This document shows, one piece after another, positions 52,533-60,767 of a stretch of 64,000 nt of DNA. The DNA lies in the NCBI RefSeq assembly GCF_900114495.1, contig NZ_FOZI01000005.1:124001-188000 (forward strand), in the 5' to 3' direction. The number at the start of each line of letters is the position of its first letter. Positions within the stretch are counted from its first letter, which is position 1. The stretch is from Dyella sp. OK004. Lineage in GTDB: Bacteria; Pseudomonadota; Gammaproteobacteria; Xanthomonadales; Rhodanobacteraceae. The notes below the pieces were generated by a model. That model searched no databases. It was given only the letters and a program-made list of their open reading frames with translations, and was not told where the DNA came from. The position numbers and the translations under genes were made by a program.

Positions 52533-53447
52533 TTATTTATGGCTTGCCGGTGCGCCCGCGCTCTTCTTGCTTGCCGTATCGCCGCACATCGGCGGCCACG
52601 CTTCCTTGCCATCCGGTTGCCATACAAAGAACTCGCCGGACTTCGGTTCGCCGGTATCGCGCGCAAACAGCAGCGATTTGCCGCTGGGCGAGAACATCGC
52701 GCCGATCTCGCTACCGTTGACGTTGACCTCCGGCCCCAGTTTCACCTTCGGCAGCCAGCCTTTCGGGCCGAGGCGGGATTCGTAGAGTCCGCCGTCGGCC
52801 TCCACGATTAGTCGTTTGCCATCCGGTGAGGGCAGGGGCTCGTATTCATCCCCGGCGCTGTTGATGGCGGGGCCGGCGTTTTCCACAGTCCATTGGCCGG
52901 GGCTGTTTTCACGCGCGCGCCAGATGTCGTTCTTGCCCAGGCCGCCGGCGCGGTTGGAACCGAAGTAGAGCCAGCCATCGGGCGCGAGACGCGGAAACCA
53001 TTCCGCTTCGTCGGAGTTCACCGGCGGCGGCAGGCGAACGGGCGGTTGCCAGCTGCCGTCGGGCGCACGTTCGGCGCGCCAGATATCGAGATCCTTGCTC
53101 TTCATGCTCCCCGTCGCGCGAGTGGAGATGAAGTAGACGGCGCGGCCATCCGGTGTGAACCACGGATCGGCCTCGGTGCCCGGGCCGGCAAAAGGCGCAT
53201 CCACTGGCGTGGTCCATGCCTTGCCATCGCAATGCGAGGTGAGGATGCGCCAGCCGGAGAACTTCTTGGAGCTGCGCACAAAATACAGCGCGCCGGTTTG
53301 TGGATCGAGCGCGGGATGCGATTCGAACAGGTCGCTGGAGACGCCAACGGGTGTCCAGGGATGCACGGTGGAGGGCGGCTTGTCGCTCGCTGCGCAGAAG
53401 GGCGCGAGTACCGCTAGCAGGACAGGGAGATAACGCTTCATACGCAT
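52533..53447 (-). CDS. Secreted PD40/TolB-like beta-propeller protein
   Basis: 304 residues with a short signal peptide (YLPVLLAVLAPFCAAS). WD40-like (PD40) motifs are repeated: ESHPALDPQTGALYFVRSSK, ADPWFTPDGRAVYFISTRA, AEWFPRLAPDGWLYFGSNRA, YEPLPSPDGKRLIVEADGG and IGAMFSPSGKSLLFARDTGE. The fold resembles TolB or OmpA-associated propellers. Role unknown. Confidence 0.82.
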   Translation of the reverse strand: MRMKRYLPVLLAVLAPFCAASDKPPSTVHPWTPVGVSSDLFESHPALDPQTGALYFVRSSKKFSGWRILTSHCDGKAWTTPVDAPFAGPGTEADPWFTPDGRAVYFISTRATGSMKSKDLDIWRAERAPDGSWQPPVRLPPPVNSDEAEWFPRLAPDGWLYFGSNRAGGLGKNDIWRARENSPGQWTVENAGPAINSAGDEYEPLPSPDGKRLIVEADGGLYESRLGPKGWLPKVKLGPEVNVNGSEIGAMFSPSGKSLLFARDTGEPKSGEFFVWQPDGKEAWPPMCGDTASKKSAGAPASHK

Positions 53448-53524
53448 CGCCGGGTGGGGTCCTTGGGGTGGCGGCCGATGGTATCGCAGCGATTAAGGCG
53501 GCTCATGTGACTTAGGCCACGGGG

Positions 53525-55018
53525 CTAAGCGGCCGCTTCCAACACGCGTCGCACAAGCTGTAGCCCAGCTTGCGACGCTTCGCGCGACGCACCGGCGAAG
53601 CCGAACACCAGGCCGCCGCGATCGACGGCGCCGTATTTGGACAAGGAATGGATGTCGACGCCCTCGTGCACGCACGCCGCGGCGATGGCGCGGTCGTCGA
53701 GGTGCGAGTAACGCTCTTTGAAGATGCCGGTGACGTGCATGCCCGCCACGGCCGGCCCGAAATCCAGTACACCGGCCAGCACTTTGGCTTCTTCCAGAAA
53801 TGCCTGCCGCCGCTCGTCGTAGATCGCACGGGTTTTGCGCAGATGGTTTGCCAGGTGTCCTTCGCTGATGAAGGCAGCGAGTACGCCTTGAGTGAGCAGG
53901 GCCGTATGGCCATCGGCGATGTGCTTGGCGTCGACGAAGGCTGCGATCAGTGCTTCCGGCACGATGGCATAAGCGATGCGCAAACCGGGAAATAGGATTT
54001 TGTTGAAGCTGCCGATGTAGATCACGCGGCCGTGGCTGTCGATGCCTTGCAGCGAGGCGATGGGGCGGCCTTCGTAGCGGTAGTCGCCGTCGTAGTCGTC
54101 TTCGAGTACGTAGGCATCGGCTTCGCGCGCCCAGTCGAGCAGCGCTTTTCGGCGCGGCAGCGACATCTCGTAGCCTAGGGGGTATTGATGCGATGGCGTG
54201 ACGTAGGCGAGGCGAGCGTGCGGTGCCAACTGCCGGCCGGCTTCTACGTGGAGTCCGTGCTTGTCGACCGGCACCTGCACGGTCTGCAGTCCGGCGGCGC
54301 GCAAGCAATGTTGTACGGGTTGATAGCCGGGTTGTTCCACCCAGGCCTGGTCGCCGGGATCGGCGAGTGCCTTGCCGGCCAGTTCCACGGCTTGCTGCGT
54401 GCTGGTGACCACCACCACCTGCTCCGGCGAGCAGCGCACCGCGCGCATGGCGGATGCGTGCGCGGCGATGGCTTCGCGCAGCGCGGGCAGGCCGTTGCTG
54501 GCGCCGTATTCCCAGTAGTCGTTGCCGGGCCGGCTCGCTTCGCGATGCAGCAGGCGATTCCACAGGTCGCGCGGGAAAAGGTCGGAAGGCGGCAGCGAGG
54601 GGGTGAATGACGTAGCCGATGCGGCCTGGTAGTGGCCCGGATAGCTTTGCAGGGCTTGGGCGCGTTGCGATAGGCGTGGTGCTGTTTGGCCGGGCGTGGC
54701 CGGGCTTGGGCGTTTGGGTGTGCGTGGCGCCGCATCGCGTGCGGGCAGTTGAGGTGCGACGAAGCTGCCGGCGCCGCGGCGTCTCACGATGTAGCCGTCG
54801 GCGACGAGTTGGCCGAGGGCCCAGTCGACGGTGTTGCGCGCGACGCCGAAGTCTTTGGCGAGTGTGCGGCTGGAGGGGAGCCGTGCGTTGCATGCAAGCG
54901 CGCCACTGGTGATGGCGCTGCGGATGCGTTCGCAGATGCGGGCGTAGGTGGGTTGGCCGGGTTCCGTATTGAGGCCGGTGACGTCGACGGAGAATACGGA
55001 GGTGGCGTGTTTGGCCAT
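53525..55018 (-). CDS. MocR/PdxR-type GntR regulator with aminotransferase domain
   Basis: 497 residues. A GntR winged helix occupies about 23-85 (RICERIRSAITSGALACNAR; SSRTLAKDFGVARNTVDWAL). The rest is a class I aminotransferase fold: YWEYGASNGLPALREAIAAH, TSTQQAVELAGKALADPGD, EDDYDGDYRYEGRPI and YIGSFNKILFPGLRIAYAIV with the PLP Lys in SFNK. MocR regulators often control vitamin B6 or amino-acid genes next to them; here the neighbours do not show the target. Confidence 0.9.
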   Translation of the reverse strand: MAKHATSVFSVDVTGLNTEPGQPTYARICERIRSAITSGALACNARLPSSRTLAKDFGVARNTVDWALGQLVADGYIVRRRGAGSFVAPQLPARDAAPRTPKRPSPATPGQTAPRLSQRAQALQSYPGHYQAASATSFTPSLPPSDLFPRDLWNRLLHREASRPGNDYWEYGASNGLPALREAIAAHASAMRAVRCSPEQVVVVTSTQQAVELAGKALADPGDQAWVEQPGYQPVQHCLRAAGLQTVQVPVDKHGLHVEAGRQLAPHARLAYVTPSHQYPLGYEMSLPRRKALLDWAREADAYVLEDDYDGDYRYEGRPIASLQGIDSHGRVIYIGSFNKILFPGLRIAYAIVPEALIAAFVDAKHIADGHTALLTQGVLAAFISEGHLANHLRKTRAIYDERRQAFLEEAKVLAGVLDFGPAVAGMHVTGIFKERYSHLDDRAIAAACVHEGVDIHSLSKYGAVDRGGLVFGFAGASREASQAGLQLVRRVLEAAA

Positions 55019-55168
55019 TGGGCCATGGTAGGGATTTTCTTTGGTGTTTTCTTGGTGGGGTGCACCAGATGGCGATGGTTGGCTTTCATCCCCGCGGTGC
55101 CCCGTAGGTAGTTCCCATGGGAGAGATGGTTGGGGTGAGGGTTCGGTCTCGCGCCATTCCTCCTACTT

Positions 55169-55196
55169 CGTCATTCCGGCGAAGGCCGGAATCCAG
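55169..55196. repeat. REP-like palindrome
   Basis: CGTCATTCCGGCGAAGGCCG with GAATCCAG, the same unit as at 63733-63760 and 33.0 kb. It is joined to repeat B2. Confidence 0.8.
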
Positions 55197-55203
55197 TGCC
55201 TTA

Positions 55204-55407
55204 TCGCTCGGTTGTCGCGTCTGCGTGCTCTGGCTCGCCTGCCGCGGGCTTCCGAACCGCTGCCGCGGTCCGGGTCACTTTCTCTTTGCTGGCCCAAAGA
55301 GAAAGTAACCAAAGAGAAATGGCCTGAGAGCAGGCGTTTCGCTTTGTAGCTGCGCCCTTTCCAGTGTCAGGCGTCGGGATGGTTTTCTTTGGGGTGATCG
55401 TCCAATC
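55204..55407 (-). repeat. Family B repeat, copy B2 (reverse orientation)
   Basis: Same elements as B1 in reverse: CCGCGGTCCGGGTCACTTTC, CAAAGAGAAAGTAACC, CCTTTCCAGTGTCAGGCGTC and GGGATGG. The plus strand here keeps a frame ending KEKVTKEKWPESRRFAL with stop at 55349. The stretch 55019-55439 holds only this and the adjoining REP unit. Confidence 0.82.
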
Positions 55408-55439
55408 CTCACCGTGTGGCTTTGCTGCTTACTTGCGTT

Positions 55440-56057
55440 TCACGCCGCGGCTCGCGTGTGGTCGATCAACCAATTCGTTTCCCACGTCTTGCCGTTGTCC
55501 TTGGAGAAGGCTTGTTCCCAATGGGCTTTGTCGTGTCCTAGGCGGGTCCACAGGAAGCGGATTTTGACGGGCATGTCGTCGTCGTGGTCGTCGCCGTAGA
55601 ACACGCCGTGGTCGCCGTTGAAGCCGCCGACGACGGGGGGATAGAGCACGCCGGTGCTGCTATTGATCCAGTACAGGGACCATTGGCGTTTGGTGCGGTC
55701 GAAGATGCGTACGGTCATGCCGGACCAGCCTTTGGTGGGGAAGACGCCTTCGTCGATGTTCACTACGCCGCCGAGGTGGTTGGCGCAGACGAGGGAGGCG
55801 GGGAAGGTGTCCCAGTCGTCGCTGTCGACCCAGCGTTTTTTCAGGCGGCGGTTGACGAAGTCCCAGTGGCCGACGAAAAAGTCGAAGTCGTGGATGTCGC
55901 CGGTGGGTATCGTGGCGCCGGGTGGGGCCCAGGCTTCGGAGGGGGTCTTGGTGTGGGCGGCCAGGGCGCTGGTGATGGGGAGCAGGCTCAACGCGCTGGC
56001 GCAGACCAGCCCGTCGAGCATCACTTTCCGGCGTGCGGTGGAAATGGACTCGCTCAT
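55440..56057 (-). CDS. Secreted protein, DUF1579-like
   Basis: 205 residues from ATG 56057. Signal peptide (RRKVMLDGLVCASALSLLPI) with a twin Arg pair near its start. The mature part has HDFDFFVGHWDFVNRRLKKR, a pattern of lipocalin-like DUF1579 and related proteins, and FDRTKRQWSLYWINSSTG. Function unknown. Confidence 0.68.
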   Translation of the reverse strand: MSESISTARRKVMLDGLVCASALSLLPITSALAAHTKTPSEAWAPPGATIPTGDIHDFDFFVGHWDFVNRRLKKRWVDSDDWDTFPASLVCANHLGGVVNIDEGVFPTKGWSGMTVRIFDRTKRQWSLYWINSSTGVLYPPVVGGFNGDHGVFYGDDHDDDMPVKIRFLWTRLGHDKAHWEQAFSKDNGKTWETNWLIDHTRAAA

Positions 56058-56214
56058 GGGGCTCGCTCGTGGCGTGGGTAGGTACAAAATGCGCCCCACT
56101 CACGGGCAAGGGGAAGAGCCATTTAGATGGGCGCCATTAGGCCACTGTCGTCAGCTCAAAAACGGTCGATCCAGCTAGCCCGATTTTTGCGCCTGCGCAA
56201 TGCGCAGAACCGAC

Positions 56215-56577
56215 TCAGTGCTCGACCATCGACTTCAAGCGTAACAACGCGCGATCCCATTGCTGCGTGATGCTTTCGAGCGAACGTCGCGCTTGTTCGA
56301 GCTGCGACGGCTCGAATTCCCACAGGCGTTCGCGCCCCAGTTTGACGTCGCGCACCAGCCCGGCGTCCGCAAGGACTTGCAGATGCTTGGTCACTGCCTG
56401 GCGGGTGATGTCGGTGCTGGTGGTGAGTTGCGCGATGGACATGGCACCGCCCGCGCAGAGCAGGGCAACCAGGCGCAGGCGTGTGGCGTCGCCCAACGCG
56501 GCGAAGATCGGCGCGGAGCGCTGCAGCGCGGGGACTTCCGCCGCGCTGCGGGTGGACGGCTTAGTGCGTGGCGACAT
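56215..56577 (-). CDS. ArsR-family transcriptional regulator
   Basis: 120 residues. Winged-helix signature: APIFAALGDATRLRLVALLC, AMSIAQLTTSTDITRQAVTK and HLQVLADAGLVRDVKLGRER. It lacks a metal-binding Cys motif. It is the second gene of the unit, overlapping the SRPBCC gene by 17 nt. SRPBCC-ArsR pairs of this type are common; the regulator probably binds the palindrome upstream of the operon. Confidence 0.9.
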   Translation of the reverse strand: MSPRTKPSTRSAAEVPALQRSAPIFAALGDATRLRLVALLCAGGAMSIAQLTTSTDITRQAVTKHLQVLADAGLVRDVKLGRERLWEFEPSQLEQARRSLESITQQWDRALLRLKSMVEH

Positions 56578-57022
56578 ACGTCTCGATGTTTTTCATCTGC
56601 TCTTCCCAGCCGCCACTGTTCATGCGATAGGCTTCGTCGCGGCGGCTCACCGGAATCTGGTCGAAGCCCGATTCGACGACGCGCAGCAGGGTGCCGTCGC
56701 GGGTTTCCTCCAGCGTGAACTCGACCAGCGTGGTCGGCTCTTTCGAGTAGTCGGTGTTCGGATCGATGGCGTAGGGATGCCAGCGGAAGGCGAAGTAGTG
56801 CTCGGGTTTCAGGCTTTCCACCAATGCTTCGAACACGAGGTGTTCGAAGCCGGGGTAAGTGATGTTTCCCTGCGTGTACTCGCCGGCGACGAAACGCTTG
56901 CCTTTGAGCGCCAGGCCGAACCAGTCGCCGAAGGACTCGGCGTCGGCCAGTGCGTGCCACACGCGCGAGCGCGGGGCCTTGAGCAGGATCTGTCGTTCGA
57001 TGCGATCAGTCGATGTGTTCAT
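56561..57022 (-). CDS. SRPBCC/AHSA1-family protein
   Basis: 153 residues from ATG 57022, GGAGG upstream; a TTG at 57028 is less likely. START-like features are RIERQILLKAPRSRVWHALA, FGDWFGLALKGKRFVAGEYT and TLVEFTLEETRDGTLLRVVE. It forms a helix-grip fold with a ligand cavity; ligand unknown. The first gene of the SRPBCC-ArsR operon. Confidence 0.9.
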   Translation of the reverse strand: MNTSTDRIERQILLKAPRSRVWHALADAESFGDWFGLALKGKRFVAGEYTQGNITYPGFEHLVFEALVESLKPEHYFAFRWHPYAIDPNTDYSKEPTTLVEFTLEETRDGTLLRVVESGFDQIPVSRRDEAYRMNSGGWEEQMKNIETYVATH

Positions 57023-57063
57023 GGGCAACCTCCGGGTTGCATATTAGGTCGGGCATTTTTTAA

Positions 57064-57083
57064 ATGCAACTGTTTGGTTGCAT
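57064..57083. promoter_or_regulatory. Operator palindrome upstream of SRPBCC-ArsR
   Basis: ATGCAAC-TGTTTG-GTTGCAT is a perfect 7-bp inverted repeat with a 6-nt spacer, 42 nt before the SRPBCC ATG. A further GTTGCAT half-site is at 57036-57042. It is the likely site of the ArsR protein. Confidence 0.6.
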
Positions 57084-57198
57084 GAGGCCGGTCACCCACG
57101 ATTAACGCTGTCAGACGCACGCCACATCGCTATCGATCCATGGGCCCCGCGACGGTGTTACCGTTCCGCGCTGTCGACGCACCTGATCTGGTCAAGCC

Positions 57199-57996
57199 AT
57201 GAATCACTCACTACGGCGGGTTTTTGCCGCCATCCTGATGCTCGCCGCTGCGCAGGCGAGCTGGGCGCAAACGCCCAAGACCGTGCTGCTGGAAGAACTC
57301 ACCTGGACCGAAGTGCGCGACCAGGTCGCCGCCGGCAAGACCACCATCATCATTCCCATCGGCGGCACGGAGCAGAGCGGTCCCGGTATCGCGGTGGGCA
57401 AGCACAATGCGCGTGCCGCCTGGTTGGCGCAACACATCGCGGAGCAGCTGGGCAACGCGCTGGTGGCACCGGTGGTGAGCTACGCGCCGGAGCAGGGGCA
57501 TGCCAAATTTCCCGGCACCATCAGCGTGCCCGATGGCGCGTTCGAGCAGATTTTGACCGCTGCCGCGCAGAGCTTTGCCGCACACGGCTTCAAGAACGTG
57601 GTGTTCCTTGGCGACCACGGCGGCTACCAGAGCGATGTGAAGCAGGTGGTGGCGCAGCTCAACAAAGCCTGGGCTGGCAAGGCGGCCAAGGCCTTCGTGC
57701 CGCCGACTTATTACCAGGCCAGTTCGGATGGTTTCGCTCAGCTGCTGCGCCAGCGTGGTTTCCGCGACGACGAAATCGGCACTCATGCCGGGCTCGCCGA
57801 TACCTCGCTGCAACTGGCGGTGGCACCGCAGATGGTGCGGATGGACAAGCTCAAGGGCGGCCCCAAGCTGGGGGCTGCCGACGGTGTATACGGTGGCGAC
57901 CCGCGCCGTTCCAGCGCGGCGCTTGGGCAGGCCGGCATCGATGCTATCGTTGCGCAGACCGTGGATGCCATCCGCAAAGACACGGCCGGGCGCTGA
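57199..57996 (+). CDS. Creatininase-family protein with signal peptide and altered ligands
   Basis: 265 residues. Signal peptide (VFAAILMLAAAQASWAQ). Creatininase marks are TTIIIPIGGTEQSGPGIAVG, YAPEQGHAKFPGTISVPDG and FLGDHGGYQSDVKQV. Compared with the classical E-Q-H-G...D metal ligands, E58 is kept, the His is Ser60 and the Asp position is His69. So the metal set differs from amidohydrolases of this family. Product and substrate unknown; location periplasmic. Confidence 0.82.
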   Translation: MNHSLRRVFAAILMLAAAQASWAQTPKTVLLEELTWTEVRDQVAAGKTTIIIPIGGTEQSGPGIAVGKHNARAAWLAQHIAEQLGNALVAPVVSYAPEQGHAKFPGTISVPDGAFEQILTAAAQSFAAHGFKNVVFLGDHGGYQSDVKQVVAQLNKAWAGKAAKAFVPPTYYQASSDGFAQLLRQRGFRDDEIGTHAGLADTSLQLAVAPQMVRMDKLKGGPKLGAADGVYGGDPRRSSAALGQAGIDAIVAQTVDAIRKDTAGR

Positions 57997-58048
57997 GTTT
58001 CCGCGCCCATTGAACTAACCCCCAAAATTTTCGAGAACGGAATTCCCC

Positions 58049-59257
58049 ATGCTGTCTTCTATCCGGATGTCTTCTCTCCGTAGCGTCTCGCGGCTCGCCT
58101 CCCTGACGAGTGCCGTGCTGGCAGGGCTTTGCTTCACCGGCGCCGCGCTGGCCGCGTCGCCCGCCGTCAAAACGGTGCCGGGCATGCCCGCCGTGCTGAA
58201 CCCGGACAACATGTACACCGAGGCGCACGTCAACAACTTCAGCCCCAACGTGAAGGGCGCGCTGGAGCGCATCTATGTGCCGAACCTGCGCTCCAACACC
58301 GTGTCGGTGATCGATCCGAAGACCTACAAAGTGGTCGATACCTTCCCGGTAGGTAGCAGCCCGCAGCACGTAGTGCCGGCGTGGGACCTGCAGACGCTGT
58401 GGGTTACCAACAATGCCGAAGGCAAGAGCAACGGCAGCCTGACTCCGATCGACCCGAAGACCGGCAAGCCGGGCAGGGCGATCGAGGTCGACGACCCGTA
58501 CAACATGTACTTCACGCCGGATGGCAAAGAAGCCATCGTGGTCGCCGAGGCGCATGCACGCCTGGATTTCCGCGATGCGCACACCATGCAGCTGCATTCC
58601 AGCCTGCAGGCGCCGGAGTGCAAGGGCATCAACCACGCTGATTTCGCCATCGACGGCAGCTATGCCATCTTCACCTGCGAGTTCGGCGGCAAGCTGGTCA
58701 AGATCGACATGGCCAACCGCAAGGTGATCGGCTACCTCGAGCTCGAGAAGAAGGGCATGCCGCAGGACATCCGCGTATCGCCGGACGGCAAGATCTTCTA
58801 CGTGGCCGACATGATGGCCGATGGCGTGTACGTGGTGGACGGCGCCAGCTTCACCAAGATCGGCTTCATCAAGACCGGCATCGGCACGCACGGCCTGTAT
58901 CCCAGCCGCGATGCCACCAAGCTGTACGTCGCCAACCGCGGCTCCAACCATGTGCATGGCGAGCGTCGCGGCAAGAACAAGGGCATTAATAAGGGCAGCG
59001 TGTCGGTGATCGATTTCGCTACGCGCACGGTTGTCGCCAACTGGCCGATCCCCGGTGGTGGTAGCCCCGACATGGGTAACGTCAGTGCGGACGGTAAGGT
59101 GCTGTGGCTGTCGGGCCGTTATGACGATCTGGTGTATGCCTTCGACACCGCGACGGGTGCCGTGCGCAAGATCAAGGTCGGCGCCGAGCCGCACGGCCTG
59201 GCGGTGTGGCCGCAGCCGGGGCGTTATTCGCTGGGGCATACGGGGATCATGCGCTGA
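58049..59257 (+). CDS. Secreted YncE-like beta-propeller protein
   Basis: 402 residues, signal peptide (LASLTSAVLAGLCFTGAALA). Blade motifs: LRSNTVSVIDPKTYKVVDTF, LQTLWVTNNAEGKSNGSLTP, YNMYFTPDGKEAIVVAEA, KLVKIDMANRKVIGYLEL, RVSPDGKIFYVADMMADGVY and DATKLYVANRGSNHVHGERR. YVTN-type propeller with possible binding role. It follows the creatininase-like gene by 52 nt in the same direction. Confidence 0.83.
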   Translation: MLSSIRMSSLRSVSRLASLTSAVLAGLCFTGAALAASPAVKTVPGMPAVLNPDNMYTEAHVNNFSPNVKGALERIYVPNLRSNTVSVIDPKTYKVVDTFPVGSSPQHVVPAWDLQTLWVTNNAEGKSNGSLTPIDPKTGKPGRAIEVDDPYNMYFTPDGKEAIVVAEAHARLDFRDAHTMQLHSSLQAPECKGINHADFAIDGSYAIFTCEFGGKLVKIDMANRKVIGYLELEKKGMPQDIRVSPDGKIFYVADMMADGVYVVDGASFTKIGFIKTGIGTHGLYPSRDATKLYVANRGSNHVHGERRGKNKGINKGSVSVIDFATRTVVANWPIPGGGSPDMGNVSADGKVLWLSGRYDDLVYAFDTATGAVRKIKVGAEPHGLAVWPQPGRYSLGHTGIMR

Positions 59258-59266
59258 ACTTTTTTG

Positions 59267-59406
59267 CTCCTCCCCCCTGCTCGCGACGCAAAGCTAGTCC
59301 CGTGGGACAGGGGGAGGTTGGGAGGGGGCTTGCGAAAACCTCTCCCAAAACGCTTTCTCAAGTACTCACCCCTCCCCAACCCTCCCCTGCAAGCAGGGGA
59401 GGGGGT
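59267..59406 (+). repeat. Family A palindromic repeat, copy A5
   Basis: Shares CTAGTCCCGTGGGACAGGGG, ACGCTTTCTCAAGTACTCAC and CCCTCCCCTGCAAGCAGGGG. It lies between convergent genes. Confidence 0.82.
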
Positions 59407-59420
59407 AAGGGCGCTACTAC

Positions 59421-59711
59421 CTAAGCCTCAGCCTCCAGCAAATACGCGACTTTCTTTCCCTTCGGCAACTGCTTGATCTCCCACTCCGCGCGCGACGCCG
59501 CCGCGCGATCGATATAAGTCCTCGACCCGATCAACCGCAACGGCGGATGCGAGCGCGTATACCGCGCGCCACGCCCCGCAACATGCGCTTCATAGCGCGC
59601 GTCGAGATCATTGGTGATCCCGGCATAGAACGACCCATCGCGGCATTCGATCAAATACAGGCACCAGGGACGGTCGTTGGTCGGCACGGTTCTACGCAGT
59701 GATAGCGGCAA
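59421..59711 (-). CDS. GIY-YIG nuclease-domain protein
   Basis: 96 residues from TTG 59711; GTG 59687 is an alternative. GIY-YIG core: WCLYLIECRDGSFYAGITND and ARYEAHVAGRGARYTRSHPP. It resembles the YhbQ/UPF0213 family of small single-domain GIY-YIG proteins. Ends with KQLPKGKKVAYLLEAEA. Nuclease activity is possible; role unclear. Confidence 0.85.
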   Translation of the reverse strand: MPLSLRRTVPTNDRPWCLYLIECRDGSFYAGITNDLDARYEAHVAGRGARYTRSHPPLRLIGSRTYIDRAAASRAEWEIKQLPKGKKVAYLLEAEA

Positions 59712-59789
59712 TGGCTGCGGATGGTAGCCAAGCCGGCACGCAAGCGGGCGGTTATAATTCCGGGTTCACTCAGTCCGCAGGCCCCGTCG

Positions 59790-60131
59790 ATGTCCGATAT
59801 CCCCGCTTGTCCGCAGTGCGGCATGGAAAACACCTACCCCGACGGCGATAACTACGTCTGCGCCGACTGCGGCCACGAATGGCCGATGGTGGCTGCTGCG
59901 TCGACGGAAGAGGGCGCGGTGGTGCGCGACGTCAACGGCAACGTCCTCAACAGCGGCGACTCGGTGGTAGTGATCAAAGACCTGAAGGTGAAAGGCTCTT
60001 CGATCCCGCTCAAGCAGGGCACCATGATCCGCAACATCCGCCTGGTGGACGGCGACGCCGAACACATCGAAGGCAACTCGGACAAGATCAAGGGGCTGGT
60101 GCTGAAGGTGTGTTTTCTCAAGAAAGCGTGA
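59790..60131 (+). CDS. yjdM: YjdM-family zinc-ribbon protein
   Basis: 113 residues from ATG 59790. N-terminal zinc ribbon (PACPQCGMENTYPDGDNYVC and CADCGHEW) and a C-terminal SH3-like part (GDSVVVIKDLKVKGSSIPLK; MIRNIRLVDGDAEHIEGNSD). This is the former PhnA family. A hairpin over the stop serves as terminator. Confidence 0.93.
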   Translation: MSDIPACPQCGMENTYPDGDNYVCADCGHEWPMVAAASTEEGAVVRDVNGNVLNSGDSVVVIKDLKVKGSSIPLKQGTMIRNIRLVDGDAEHIEGNSDKIKGLVLKVCFLKKA

Positions 60132-60147
60132 CCCCACGCTTTCTTTC
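60121..60147 (+). terminator. Terminator of yjdM
   Basis: AAGAAAGCGTG and CACGCTTTCTT make a perfect 11-bp stem with a 4-nt loop spanning the stop codon and followed by TCTG. Confidence 0.7.
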
Positions 60148-60148
60148 T

Positions 60149-60193
60149 GTAGGAGCGCACCCCGGACTTGATCCGGGGGTGCGCTCCTACAGA
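60149..60193. repeat. REP-like palindrome (GTAGGAGCGC type)
   Basis: CTGTAGGAGCGCACCCCGGA and TCCGGGGGTGCGCTCCTACA pair with one bulged G. This type is common in Pseudomonas and Xanthomonadales intergenic regions. One copy in the window. Confidence 0.75.
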
Positions 60194-60208
60194 TCTACGT
60201 CCTGAAGA

Positions 60209-60676
60209 TCACGGTGCCTTGGAGGAGGGCAGATCGCTTTCGTGCGTGCCGCGGGGGCCGGTGAAGAGGGAGCCGCGCACGCCTTGTACTTGTACGTTGG
60301 CGACAGGGCGCGCCTCCAGTATCTGGCAACGTCCGCCAGCTTCATTCATACGCTTCAAGTAGTCCGTGCCTACATAGATGCGGGCGTCCTGGGCATAGGT
60401 CACCAAGATATCTTTCACGCTGGCCAGACCGGGGCAGAGGCTGGTGTGGAGCAACCAGGTCTGGTTGTCGTTCTGCGAGTGGACCAACAAATCCTGATTG
60501 CTCAGGGCTTCCCACGATGCATTGCGATCGTTGATCGCCAGCGAGGCAACGGGATCGCCCGCCTGACTCCGCAGCGAGGCCAGCCGTGCGGCGATTCCAT
60601 CTTCTTCGCGCGCATGGGCAACACCCATGGCAAGCGTGAGCGAGAAGGCGGCGAATCCAAGCTTGCTTGCTTTCAT
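60209..60676 (-). CDS. Small secreted protein, DUF6491-like
   Basis: 155 residues from ATG 60676 (AAAGGAG upstream). Signal peptide (LGFAAFSLTLAMGVAHA). Mature part: INDRNASWEALSNQDLLVHS, WLLHTSLCPGLASVKDILV and YVGTDYLKRMNEAGGRCQIL. The two Cys and the pattern resemble DUF6491. Function unknown. Confidence 0.68.
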   Translation of the reverse strand: MKASKLGFAAFSLTLAMGVAHAREEDGIAARLASLRSQAGDPVASLAINDRNASWEALSNQDLLVHSQNDNQTWLLHTSLCPGLASVKDILVTYAQDARIYVGTDYLKRMNEAGGRCQILEARPVANVQVQGVRGSLFTGPRGTHESDLPSSKAP

Positions 60677-60767
60677 ACACACTCCTTTGGCATGACGGCG
60701 GTTGATACGCCGGAGTCTGCGCTTTCGCGATGGAAGCCAGCAAGTGCGCCGGGGCGTGGGGTATGGC

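Noticed and set aside
57944-59239. Open frame of 431 codons antisense to the YncE-like gene
   Set aside because: His/Val/Asp-rich shadow frame opposite a clear propeller gene.
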